From NCBI GenBank assembly GCA_001949185.1, contig BDGG01000001.1, forward strand, positions 2,931,324 through 2,995,323: a stretch of DNA of 64,000 bases, read 5' to 3'. This stretch comes from Ramazzottius varieornatus. Taxonomy: Eukaryota > Tardigrada > Eutardigrada > Parachela > Ramazzottiidae. The notes under the pieces were generated by a model that had not been told where the DNA came from, searched no databases, and was given only the letters and a program-made list of their open reading frames with translations. Position 1 is the stretch's first letter; every line of letters begins with the position of its first letter. The position numbers were made by a program, and so were the translations under genes. Shown here one piece after another: positions 24,662 to 38,000 of this stretch.

Positions 24662-26023
24662 TCATGAGCGGTCCGTGCTTCTTAGCTTCTCCTCCACGGC
24701 CTCCTTCGATGCTTCCGATTCATCTGTGGCTTGGACGTATTTCGCTATCCCAACCAAGGCTTTCTTTAAGGCGTCAAAACTGCTCGAATACAGCATCTTC
24801 TTCTTGATTTTGGCAGTATCAGGGCACCTGAAAATGATAACAAAATCTAAAACCCCACCCCGAATTCTTCTACAATTGGGGATTCCGGAAGCCAGGCGAA
24901 CAATCTCAACAAGATTCTTTTCCGAAGTGGCGCACGTCCACAGCGTTATTAGCTGACAGCGTGAGCTACTTCAAAACCGATCTTGTCAAGTTTAGTTTTT
25001 GCGTGGGTTCCGTTTACTGCTAAACGAAAACTCGTCCTAACACCTTACCAAGACATAAGAATCAGCTTTTGCTTTAAACTCGTGGCGGCAGTTCCTTGCG
25101 TCTGGTGGTCGTATTCGTAGTCGTAAACTCCATACCGACAGTCGTCAGGTCCGGCACTCATGAGATCTTGCAGGAAGCTATCGTACTTTGCATTTCTGTC
25201 ACCCGACTTTTCCACCACAATCTGCTTCTCATCTTTGATGTAGAAGATTAGATACCTGCAAAACAAGAAACGTTAAACTTATGTACGCACATCGAGATTT
25301 CGTCCTAATAGGCAGCAAAGTACAATCAAACTCGAACTTCCGGCTGGTCTGTCAGACCGCGACGATCTTCGTCGCAAGCTCGTCTTTGATAGAACCGACA
25401 AACTCCCGACATATGGCTCAAGGATCTCGACAGCATTTTAAGTGAATCTTCTCTTCTTAGTACTTTTAATCACGTGGAAATGTACATCTCTTGACAAGAC
25501 TTTTGCCATCTGATAGCTGATACCAAGTTGATAATCATCCATAACAGGTGAGTGTGGTAATTAACGAAATTTGAGATTTTGCAAACAAGCGTAGTGACGG
25601 CGGATAACTACCTGTGTTTCCTGAGCAATGGAACCACACAAGAACTCATTTTTCCTGAATTGTGGTTTGAGAAGAAAGCGAGGTATCAGTGACAATGACG
25701 ATTAGCTTACCGGTGCTTTTTATCTCTCTTGATAGCCTCGAATTGTTGTTTGACATCGTCGGCAACACTGACCCCGGATGCCTGCAATATGAGCGCAGTT
25801 CAATAAACAGACAAAAATGAGCTAATTTTACTAGGTAAACAAAAATAGAGGACTGCGTCAGCGTCAAGGATGCCTTTTATGGTCATTGACAGTGGCGCCC
25901 AAGTTCACGCGTTCCAACACACTCGTCTATCCTTTCCGCTTCACCACATCGGCCAAACGCCGAGCCTCTTGTTCGAAGGACCTACATCCATGCAGGTGAG
26001 AACATCGAAGGAAGACTTACCAT
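24662..26023 (-). CDS. ADF/cofilin actin-depolymerising factor
   Basis: Four exons: 26023-26021 (the ATG alone), 25781-25711, 25255-25049, 24827-24662 (TGA), 148 residues, the normal ADF/cofilin size. Key pieces: ASGVSVADDV at the N-terminus with a regulatory serine close to the start, DKKHRYLIFYIKDEKQIVVE, CRYGVYDYEY, the actin-binding helix region LMSWCPDTAKIKKKMLYSSS, and EAVEEKLRSTDRS at the end. The protein binds G- and F-actin and severs filaments. The first coding exon holding only ATG is a known feature of ADF/cofilin genes and supports this model. Intron 24828-25048 carries a family A hairpin element. Confidence 0.95.
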
Positions 26024-29000
26024 CTTGAGGATTCAGCGACAATCACAACTTGCAAAACTCTGCCTTGGGATAAAGCCCCGAACAAGACCAGAATCGCAGA
26101 CGTAGTCACAAAGAAAAAGTAGAGCACGCTGCCTGCAGTGCAAAATCACACATCCGTACAGCAAGCGAAGATTTCTCTCGAGAACGTTGCGCTGGTTATT
26201 AGCGCCAGTTTAGTTAACTCCACTGCACAGCGTGACGATGACGAAGTTCAGTCAAATTTGGGTATCGTACAGATCTTCAGTCCACACTTACCATGATAGC
26301 TCGCTTGTACACGCCGAGTCAAACGATGGCTGCAGCTGCAAGTCTGTTGCTGTCCTCCACTAGTCCGTGATGAGCCGAGAGTCCAAGAGACGCGTCAATG
26401 GAGAGCGACTTGTTTCTGTCAGCAACCGTCTATTAGTGTGAAAATCTACCACAACTCGTACAGCACTGCATGAGTCGTCAGCTTCGGCCAATCTCGAAGT
26501 AAACAGTCCTTGGGAAGGAACCTTCTGATAATGAAGTCACGGATGTCCAGTTCCCCCTTAGAGATGGAAGATAAGAACTGAAGAAGAATTTAGAACTTCA
26601 GCAACCAGAGAAAATACGCTCGGGTGAAAAATTCTTCATGCTGCTTTTGTCCTTGGGGCTGCTGAGGGTAAACCGCCGCTCTCCAGAGTCCAGACGGCAG
26701 ACTGTCCAGTGTTCAACGAAACACGAATGCTGGTTTGCTGCCTTCAGCAAAATCTCGTGAGCTAAATCCAGTGTTGTTTCAATATGACTTTTTTGATTTT
26801 AATTGCACTTACGATTGACTGGAATACCACGGGCCGCAGCAATTTCAATAATGTGGGGATTCAGTCCAGCTGAATTAGTAATTACAATGAATAGGAATTC
26901 AGCTCGGTACAGCAACTGAAAATATTTAAGTTGTGGTAGTTCATTTTCGTGATTTTGATATTCATACGACTGCTACTTTCACGCACCGTAAGCCTCTCGT
27001 TTCATGCGAGTAGAATGCCCGTCAGATGTTTAGCACAAAGCATGGCACAACCAAGGCACTGTATACGGATGCGCTGACGTCAACTCGATTGTTATGCTTC
27101 TGAAACAGAGCCCTGGCGCAGTAGCTGAAACCAGTGCTGCTTCTGCACTGCACCCGGTTTCCAGAACCTGCAACTGCACTACGTCTGCAATAGTGGGCTG
27201 TTTTCCAAACTACAACTGGACTGCACTGCATTAAAAAATTAAGAGTTTCTGCCCACCAACGGAAATGCATGTAAACGTCGTTGTTTTACGAAGAATCAAG
27301 CGGAAAACGGTAGAATCGGGCCAGAAAATGCAAACCAAGACCGATTTTACTACTGTTTTCTAGCCCACAACAGAGTACTGCGATGAACGGTGCTCACTTT
27401 TTCAAAACTGCAACTGCACTGCAACTGCAATTAAGCACATTAAGTTGCCAGTCCACGTTCACATTCCCACTGTAGCGAAGGCTTGCTCCGCCCCTTTTGT
27501 GACGGGTAACTACAATTTACTTCCCGGAGCTCCCCTTATTTTCCGCAAATAAGGGGAGTCGGAATTCCGGTTAGATAGCATTGGGAAGCATGATGGTTGC
27601 CCAACTATTCAAGGTTGTGGCTCAAAAATCGATTTTTGATTTCGCCATAAATTCTTTTTATGGTGATCATTTGACATTCCTGCTCTTTGTTGTAGTATTA
27701 TTTCTTGTACAGCGTCACAGGTCTTCCTTAGGGGAAGGAAGGTGAACATGGAGGGCGAGGAAGAGTTTTCTGTCGATGCTGCATTGGCAGTGAGATCCCC
27801 AGCATCGGTGACAAGCGGAGGAGCTGCGGCCGAGTTAGCACTACAATGGGACGAGGACAGCCAAGTTCGCCTTCTTCGTCAGTATCGCACCACAGCGGAA
27901 GTTTTCGCAGGTACCGATACAGAGATGTGGAATGATATATTCCAGAAGCTCAGATCAGCTGGGATGAAGCTGAAGACTGCCCGTTCTGCCAAAGACAAGT
28001 TGACAGAAATGATCAAGGCGTTCAAGGCATCGAATCGCCTTGACGAGTGGAAATCGGGAGATCCCGGGACCTTCACAGAAAAAGAGCAGCTGTTGGTTGA
28101 GCTAGTCAACTATTCAAAGAGCATGAAGGGAAGCGTCGAAAGAAGCAGTCCGTCAAGAGGGTGCTGGAAGATGAGAAGCAGTCGCGCAAAGACAAGAAGA
28201 TGATGGACGCGACCACCTTCTGCAAGCGCAAACGTCGCTTCAATGGAGCTCGTGAGCTGACTCCTGATCCTCTGGACGGTAAGTTTTTCGAGTTTCAGGT
28301 AAGATCGCGCTGCCATTACTGAGATGGGTATTTAGGTGAAATGGCGAGAGATTGCAACAGGTATCAGATACCAGGTGCGGCACTTGACCCGGGTCAAGTG
28401 GCGTATCCCTTACGCAGGTCAAGTGGTGCACATGAAATGTGTTGCTTTTAGGTGGGAAGTCGGACGAAGAAGTCACCAATACACCAAAGCGTGAACGTAC
28501 TAGCTATAATCACATGATCAGTACTTTCTTGGACGGTTCTTCAGATGTGAAGATGAAGGAGCTGCAGCTCAAGCAGGAACAGCTGGAAGTGGAGCGTGGC
28601 CGTGAGTCTCGTCTGGCCGAAGAATACAAAATGAAGTACGATCTGGAACTAAATGAAGTACGAATGGGAGCTGACAATCAGAAGGACGAATCTAACCGTA
28701 AGCGAGATGAACTGATGGCTGCTGTCATGATGGAAGCATTGAAAGGTCTGAAGAAAGATTGAGCATCGCTTCGAGATAAGCTCTACAGGTGAATTTATAC
28801 CTGCGTACTTTTCTACCTTTACCAAACGTCCTGACATTCCTTGCCTTATAGTGAAGTCAATAATCAAGGTACTCTCGCTTCTTAGACTTAATTCGTAAGG
28901 CTGTTTTTGATCAGAATTGTGTTGTACCAGATTCTATGCAAAAAACGTTTCGCGGTGCGTGGCATAAATAACAGCATAACGAATCGGAAATGCGTCACTT

Positions 29001-32000
29001 TTGCGGGAACCGGAAACCAGTTGGGCAACTTCGCCGGCCTGTAGTTGAGCAACTTTGCCGGCCTGTAGTTGGGTAATTCCGCCGGTATTTACTTAGGCAA
29101 CTCTACCGGCACGTTTCGCGGTTTCGACCACGTCCAGCACACAATATAAAGATAAAACGATACTAGGCCGCGCGAGTTCAGACGGGTACTAGGATTCGCG
29201 AGACGTGTCATGTAGCCCACTATTGGATGAAACCAGGACTTCTTTCGGTTTGCGAGATATGTCTTTTGATTTTAATCTTGCTGGTTTTTCAAGTACTGCT
29301 CCAGAGACGGAGGCGCTACACCGAAGAAATCCGACACCTTGCCTGCATGACCGAGACAGACTCTACAGTTAGTCAAAAGTGTACCAATGGTGTATAACGT
29401 TCCGACTGGCTGCCACAGTATTTTCAAATTCTTAGAATAATCCAGAAAGGCGAACTGCTGAATGACTTCCCCGAAACCCCATTCTACAGCAATGCGTACT
29501 TCTGCCATGGCCTTGTTAAAGTCTGTTTCTTCCTCGGACAGCTCTGCAGCGCCTGCGCGAAACGGAGCTTCTAGATATTCGGAGATGGGATATGTAGGAT
29601 CTCCATAAACACGGTAAACTGCCCCGACTTCAGCCATCTTGTTCTTGAGAAGGTCCAGCAGTCCGCTTTCAGCCAGCATCCCTGAAACATAATTTTTTCA
29701 AATTGGCAAACAAGCTGGGCAAGATCGTTTTCCCAAGCGGCGCACGCTTTTAGCTAGTAGCACTGACGACCTGCGCCGCTTGGGCTAAACATAACATGAG
29801 CCAGCTACCTGAATCATGGCGTCTGCCAGGCCACGGTCCGTCCAGGTTAACAACCAATCCATTAGGCGCCATCACGGACTGGAACTTCAAGCCATGCAGA
29901 CGATAGTGGCCACTGTAGATGGTTTTCTGATCGACTTTCGGTCGGCAACAGGGACGAAAAGATCCGTCGATGAAACCCCACACAGCGCGAAGTGGTGCGC
30001 CCTTTCGTCGTACTGCTTTGCAGAAGAGAGAGATTTCTGCTGCTGTGAGCCAACACAAAACTAGGGATGTGAGAAGATGCCCGAACTTCGATTCCACGTG
30101 ACCTACAATCCAGCTGAAAGCCATTAATAACTCCGGTTTGCTTCGCCGATAAATTAGCTTGAGGGTGGTGTATCGGCTGGGATAGGCAAGTCGTCCAAGG
30201 AGAATACAAAGGATCTCAACTCCATCAAACAGTGATTTGTTCTCCAGACTAACAACATCAGGTATGCCGAAACCTTCTTTCAAGCGAGGGATGTTTTCTC
30301 GTGTGAAGCGAAACCATTCCCATACATCCGAATCATCTATCGCGTTTAAGTCAAACGGTATCCTCAGTGGCCTCTCCACCTCCGGTAGGGACAGCATCAG
30401 AACAGTTTCCTCATAAGACAAAGCTTTGGACATCAGAAGCACACAAGTTATTTTTCTATCCATGGTTCAAGCGTATCCGCGAAGGAAAATAAGCTTCGGA
30501 GAAGAAGAAAATATCGGAAGCAAACTCAATTTGCTTGTTCAGCCTAGCTGCAGGAAAGTTTAGCGTGCGTGATAACTTAACCTACAACGAAATCTTCACA
30601 TACGATTCCGGTCCCGCTTGTTAGCTACAGTTGGAGAGTGAACGGGGACTGGCAACTTAATGTGCTTATTTTCTCACCATTCTGGCGACTGCAGCTGCAC
30701 TGCATTGCAGTAAAATGCAGTGGAGTGCAGAACGTGCTGCATGTTGCAGGGCTCTATTTTGAAAGTCTCGCGCGTACGCCATCAAAAAAATGCCTCAGTA
30801 CTTAGCACAGTGTACAAAATAAACCCTTAAAAAAGGGTGTTAGATGGAGCCAGATGGATAAAGCCAATGTCATTTGCGCATGCAGCAAAATATAATTCTC
30901 ATTGGCTGAGTTGTAAATGAGCTCAAGCTGCAGTGTTACGCCCATTTTAACGGTTAACTTTGTCGTACACTGTAGAGGGAAACGATCCAACTTGAATGTA
31001 CGCTGAAGCACCGCGCGTGGTTTAGGGCGCTGCACAGTGAGCATCGTGCTGCTCACCATGGTGCGACATGCACATACGCACATATATTCGCCCAATCAAG
31101 CGCCAAACACGCGTAGAAACTCCGACACTCAATGCACCCATGTGCAATTCATCGCGCCATTTTGCGCAAATTTGATAACTCAAATTGTCACATGCTCAAT
31201 TTCGATTACCAATTACAATTTTGTTCTATTTTCCGACTTTCACTATAATTCTAATTAATATTCAAACTGTCTAGCTTAGAATTCTCAATTCCAATTGTCA
31301 TATTAGAAGTCGAAAACCGTCGTTTTTGGCCATTTTCAATTATCAATTGTAATGATCGAAACAACACTGACCAAATCTTCCACGAAAACGCAAAAAAGGG
31401 TTGTGCAGCGCACGAACTTGGATGAGTTTTCTGTAAACACCTCGTAGAAAGAAGGCGAAACGAGCTAAATAGCTCCGCAGGACTGCAGTGCCTTGCTTGA
31501 TTTTCCTGCAACTCAGCAAGTAACCGCCCAAAATGAATCTTTCCCCTTAACGAGTCAGCAACCCAGGGGATAGACAGCCGAAATTGACAACTAACCCTCC
31601 CAAAAACGCTACGCTTGCCCAATCAGCAGAATACGAACGGAGCCGTAATTTATCGCAACTTCTGTTATCATTCCTGTAACGTTTTCGCAACGACCTGGAT
31701 TTTCTCGTTTTGCTCAATGATCGGGATCTTATCTTACTTTCTTCTTCCTGCTGTATGCGTTGTTCCTTATCTATCTACTTACGATCCTATCCTGATTGTA
31801 TATTCACGGCATCCACATCTGGTACAGGAAGGGTAGCGCGGGTGAGTTCGTTCTTTCTGTGTGTGTCATGCGCCAGTGAAGGTCCTTGTGCGAGTGGGCA
31901 ATCAGCGTCAATTACACTCTTCGCAGGGTACAATATGCCAACTTGGCTAGGACGAACCTAACGCAACATCATGGCCGGGCCAGGCAGACTCGGCCTGGGG

Positions 32001-35000
32001 TTCGTAACAAGCGATCGTCTTCAGGAAGGTGCCGGAAGTGAAATGAACAGAAGTAACAGCGGGAGCAACGACTTGGCAGCTGGTAAATGTTATGATAGTG
32101 TCTGCGACTGTTCAGTGGATGCAAGTGCAGCATTTTCGGGTGATGAGCTGGACCGCGATTGATAGTGATATACTACAGGTGCGAAGCGTAGCCCATTCAT
32201 CGGGTTGTTTTGGGACATCGAGAACTGCGCGATTCCGCCTTCTAAGAGCGTCAAAGATGTCGTCACATTCCTTCGCCAGAAATTCGTTCTACAACCTGGA
32301 CGCAGGGAAAGAGAATTCACCGTGGTCTGTGATACTAGGAAGGAAAGAACAGCTGATGAGCTAGGAGAACAGCAGGTCGGTTATAACTTGCGTTCTTTTT
32401 GTTGATGTTGATCACAGTATAGGTCAGTTTTAGCCACTTGTTGAATACATTAGGTTCACAGTCTGTCGTTTCTCGGATTGTCGCATGCTGGTCGTTAACT
32501 TTGTAGGTGAACGTGGTGCATATCCAAGCAAGATCCAAGAACGCGGCAGACGACCGACTACGCACCGTCATGCGCAAATTCTACGACACGCATAATCCGG
32601 GAGATGTTTGCCTGTTGATTTCGGGTAAGCTTCTGTCTACCGGCAGTGCGAGGTAATTTTACTGTGTTGTTGTCTGTCTATAGGAGATATCAACTTCCAG
32701 GTCGGTGGACTATGCTACTCTGAGCATCTCAAGTTCAGAATATCTTGAGGCAATGGCTCCCCATACTACAGTACCATTCTCCAACTCCACACCATCAAAG
32801 TTTTCCGCGTACTATCTTCTAATTATCGCTATTTACTCCACCAGTTGCTCCGTCTACTATCGGAGCTATGAAATTTTGGTCGGCCGATCTGTTTCGAAAT
32901 CATCGACGCGCAAGGCTTGCAACGGCAAAAAAAGACCTTTACAAAGGAGGGCATGCTATGATGATGGGACTGGCTTTACGTGCCTCCTTTGTAACTACTT
33001 GTAAATGTGGACTATTGCGCCGTGCCGCCCCAACTCGTGGTTGAACTGTGCGCAGAATATGCAGCAATTCCCGCCGGTGACCTGGTCCTGGACCGCAGGG
33101 GACCCGTAGTGGGTGGCAGTAAGACTGAGCTAGTTCAGAGTTCACATTGGAGTTAAATTTTTAGAAAGACACGCGAAACTAACATCTACGTAGTACTCGT
33201 AGCAAAAGGTAGTGTCGAAGGTAGTACGCGGAGCCTTCTGGTAGTGCGTAGCATTTAGTGTAGTGTACGGTAGTGCGCGGAGTATTTAGGTGGTGCGGGT
33301 AGTATGCGGAGCCATTACCATATCTTGATCTCGCCTGAGTTCTAATATGATGTGCAGGAAACCTTGATGACGGGAAAGCTGGACAAACAGCTCCGTATTA
33401 TCGTGCTGCATCCAGGAAGAGCCAACGACAACTTCCTTCAGTTCACCGACGAGGTCTACTCGTTCGAAGATCTGATGGATCAAGTACCTGATGCAGAGAA
33501 GAAAGTCTATGCTGTAAGTTCCTCAGTCTTTATTCCTGTACAATTCATATTTTCAAACGAGAGTCTTTGTGGGTTGCAGAACCATGATTTCAACAACACG
33601 CTGTACGTCGCGAACCTTCCTCCGACATGGGACATGGACAAGCTACAAAGGACTCTTCGGAGCAAGGTCGAGATGCTTGGGGGAAGGGTAACTGTGGATA
33701 AGGCCAAACGCCTAGCCATGGTTCGTTTCGCCAACCCCAGCCAGACACGAAGGTAAAGAAAGGTAGACTTAGGCTAGGACGTTGAACAAATCTTCCCGAC
33801 TGATGTCCACTGTTTGTGTGCCTGACAAACAAACTCGACCAGATTGTTTTCCCCCAGTAGCGCATGTTAGAAGCCGATAATACTGAGAAAACGCGCCACG
33901 TGGAAGAACGATCTTGCCGAGCTCTCATCTAATCTTCTGTAATGGTCCTAATAGTTCATTCTTCTTGGTTTCTTTTCGACAGAGGTTACGCTAAGATGCG
34001 GGATGAGGATATTGGTGGCTACATCACCCAGTGTTCTTTTCACTCAAAGTCCGAGTTGGAAAAAGAGCGACAGCAGAATGAAGGCATTAGATCAGCGGCC
34101 CCCCGTCATCACCATAACAGTGGTAACAGTTGGCAGAACGGCTACAGTCCACCCAGTGGCCCTAGTCAACTCGCTGACTCCATGTCAGAGCTGCATGTGA
34201 CCAACGGGGTCCCAACTCAAGCCCAACGAGGGATCTTCGCCAGTCACAAACGAGACGACAGTCTCAGTTACTCAGCGGCGTTGGCTGGCCCCAGTGGAGC
34301 GAACAACGTAGTATCGCATGTAAGCCAAGGACTGGAACCAAAGGTAGCGCAAGCGCCGCAGCCCGCAGAGCCATTCGCGCTGAAGAAGACTAAGACTCCC
34401 GGGTTCTTTGAGCGATACTGGGATCGAGAAACGCTGAAGAATGTCTCCGTACAGAATACAGGAAACCGATCGGGAGATGAGGATACACCAAGAGTGAGTC
34501 TTCTCAAACGAGAGCCTCGGTCAGCGCAAGGGTTCAACTTGGGAGTTTCAAAGTCGTCAGCTGGCAACGCAGGAGGTAATTACATTCGTCTCATAACTTG
34601 TGAGCTCGGCGAACAAACTTACTTGTTCAGCCAGATCGTTCCTCCAAGTGGCGCATGTTGTCAATCAATGACACTGAAAGCATCCGCCACTTGGGAAAAT
34701 AATCTGGTCGAGATTGTTTTGCCAAGCTCCACTTTGTGCAGAGTTTTTCAAACAGTCTGCTGTCAAGTTCTAATCATGTAGTTTCAACCAAGTTTCAATC
34801 GTGTTGCCTCGTAGATGGTTCTTCTAGCGGCGGGATGGAAAGTGAGACAAAGTCCCGACAGAACTCCGGAGGCAGTGAAGGAGACCATCAAGATTTGGTT
34901 GACATGTACATTGTCAACTTGGAAAGCAGCATTGAAGAGCCAGAACAGTACCTGGAATTGTTGAGCATGGTAGATGATATCACCGATTCCGACGTAAGTC

Positions 35001-38000
35001 TTTGTGGTATACGAAAGCGATGATTATGTCCTGCTTTGGAAGCTCATCAGACAAACTCAGCAAGGTTGTTTTCCCCACTGGCGCACGTTGTAGAGCTAAT
35101 GCTTGAAAGCGTGCGACTCTTTGAGATTCCATCTGCCAAGTTTGTCTGGTCATCTGGTTGTTGTCCAGAATTTTTTTATCTACTTATTGATAGAATGAGA
35201 CATTGACTATTCGGAAAGCACCCAACAACGTGACGTACGCTCACTTGGCCGTGACTGCAGAGGCCGCCGTGAAGCTGAAGGATCAGCTTGACGACATGAA
35301 CTTCCATGGTCGTGTCTTGATGGTCACTGATGAGTGCCCGGAAGTTGAATCGAGCAGCCCGTCAGGCCCAGAGCCGGAATATGTCCAGAACCATGACTTT
35401 GTCTCCCAAATACGCAAAGAAAAGGACAGTAGTGGTGGATTGAACCCTCTCAAGTAGGTCACGATAGTCTTTGATGATTAGTAGCCATTTTACTTCTGAC
35501 AGCAGATGAAATAGAAAATTTGGTTTGATTTTAGACAAGCTGTCATTCGAGTATTCAAGATGGCGAAGAAGGATGAACTGGCTTTGATAACTCTGCTGCG
35601 CTCGTTCGAGAAAGAGTAAGGCTCTCCATTCCATGTCCGTATACCGTATAGAGTTCGATTACGAATATTCTTATTAGGTATGATCAATCGCTGGATTTGA
35701 AAACATTGCGCGCTATGTCTGACATCGTTCGTGAGAGAGTACGGGATGCAAAGAAATTTATGCAGCTGAACCCGGAAGCTAAACGTTGGGATGCCGAGAG
35801 GGAAAGAAAGGTACGTGAAAGCTTCCTATACTGTGCCTCGATTCTTTCATCCAGCTTTAATGCTGACAACGAAATTTTTTGTCCTGTGAAATTCAGAACG
35901 GTGGGGAGGTGCTACCGTTGTCCTACTGCATCAAGCACTGTCCCGGAGGTTTCATGAACGGTGTTTGGGCTAAGAAGCTGTATGAGCCGTTGAAGCTGTA
36001 CCACGTCTCCAGTGGGTTCTTTGCGGAATCCGTTACGCAATTACTGAAGAAACATCAGAACTGTGTACCGCTGAACTCGTAAGTTTCGCACTACCCTTTC
36101 TTATGCGATGTAATGCTGACAAGGGGACTACGCCAAGCGGCGTATCCTGATGATCAAACCGACTAAACAGAAAGATAGAGGAGAGTTTGGCGCACAGTTT
36201 GAGCTGTCAAACTACAGTAGTCCAAATGCAAATCCAGGAAGATTTTGCGGGATCCGGCACTACCGGCTCCAAGTTGCTGCAATGACGCAAAGCTCTTCGA
36301 CTGGTAATCTTGACTGGCTGCGAACTGTCCACCCGATCAGCTGGTTTGTCATGTTATGACCCGATAGCATGCCATCCTGCGCGCACAACGTGCCGTGGTA
36401 TACCGTTCTGTGACTGGATGTCGAAACAGCTGATCAGGTGAACAATTCGCAGCCAATCAAAACTACCAATCAAAGCTTTGCGTCATTGTAGTAACTTGGA
36501 GCCGGTAGTCCCGGATCCCACAGAATCTTTCAAGATTTAATATTTCGATTAGTTTGACAGCTCAAACTGTGCGCAAGACTCTCCTCTATCTTTCTGTTGG
36601 GTCGGTCTGGTCGTCAGGATGCGCTGCTTGGCGTAATCCCTTGTGAGTCTTTGTCTGTTTAAAATCCTGACAAACTCGACAAGATCGAGTTTCAAAGTGG
36701 CGCACGCTTATAGCCAATAACACCGCGGACGTGCGCCGAGGTTGTCGAGTTGGTCTGTCGAGCTCCCACTTGGTAGTTTAGCAGAGCGAAACTCATTTTA
36801 GGTTCTTGGTGTGCTATGAGGAGTTTTACAAAGACGAGTTGAAGGAAGTGGCACAGAATGACAATACGAACCGGAAGTCGGGTGTTTTTCTCGAGCACCT
36901 TCTGTTGGCTGTACCGGATGTTAGGATCGTCAGGCGACCAAATGGACCACGTCAACTTGTGCTGGCCGGACCCAACGACAAGATTAGTAAGGATGTTCGA
37001 CCTTGAAAATGATATGGTATTATAGAGAGCACGAACGAGCCTACGTTGGCTGTTTTTGCAGAGCCAGGTGAGAATGCGGCCAGAAGTGGTATCGGTGCCG
37101 GGGTGTCTTCCGGTGTAGAAGTTCGGAAAGTGTTGGAGTCACAGCCACGTGCTGCGATGCATTATTCGAACTTGGCCGACGCGCTTCGTCAATGTGGAAT
37201 ACTTTGCGAGACGCGCGGAGACGATTCCGAAACCGTACTGGCTCTTGTCCAGCAGTCATCGGCTGACTTCGAGGTAAATTTATATTTTCCGGAAGTTTTA
37301 TTTGCATGTTCTTCGACTGAAATATGTTATCCATTTCCATTATCACAATTTATTGGACCAAATGTTTTTTTGATCGTATAGGTTATTGGATTCGGTGCTG
37401 AACGAGTTGTGACGTTGAGTCATGCGGCGCAAGTACGACGCTTCTTGGCTCTGGTTGACCAAATCAGGGTTCTGTGCGAAGATGAGAAGATTACCGAGGG
37501 CAACATCGACACGCTGTTCGAAATGGCAGGGCTGAAGAGCTCGGAGAAGCATACTTTCGATGTGGCGGACTTCGGGGTGTGTGAAGTTGAAGACCTACTG
37601 GCGCACATCAGCGACGCACCGCAGTCCGTGGCAGGAGCTGTAGGGAACGCTGGTGATCGTACTACATCAGCTCGCACTGACGGTGAGTATACTTTGTAAA
37701 TTTCTTTTACTCATTCTAGTATGGGGTGACACCAGCCCGTTCAAGCAAAGTTGTGACCACGGATTATTCAAAATTGTCGGATAATTCACGATGAGACTCT
37801 CGGGCCTAACTTTTAGGCTACGGGTGAAAGCCCTGTCAATAAGCTGCTAGAATCAACCGAAAACGAAGGTACCCTTGGCTGCCGAGAAGGGACCGTATGG
37901 GTGAGGGTCGAATGTGAGCATTAACTCTTCTTCGTTAAGTTCAAGTTTGCTAAAATCCAGCGTGACTGATTCCACTCAAGCTATAGCGCGTGCAGTACCA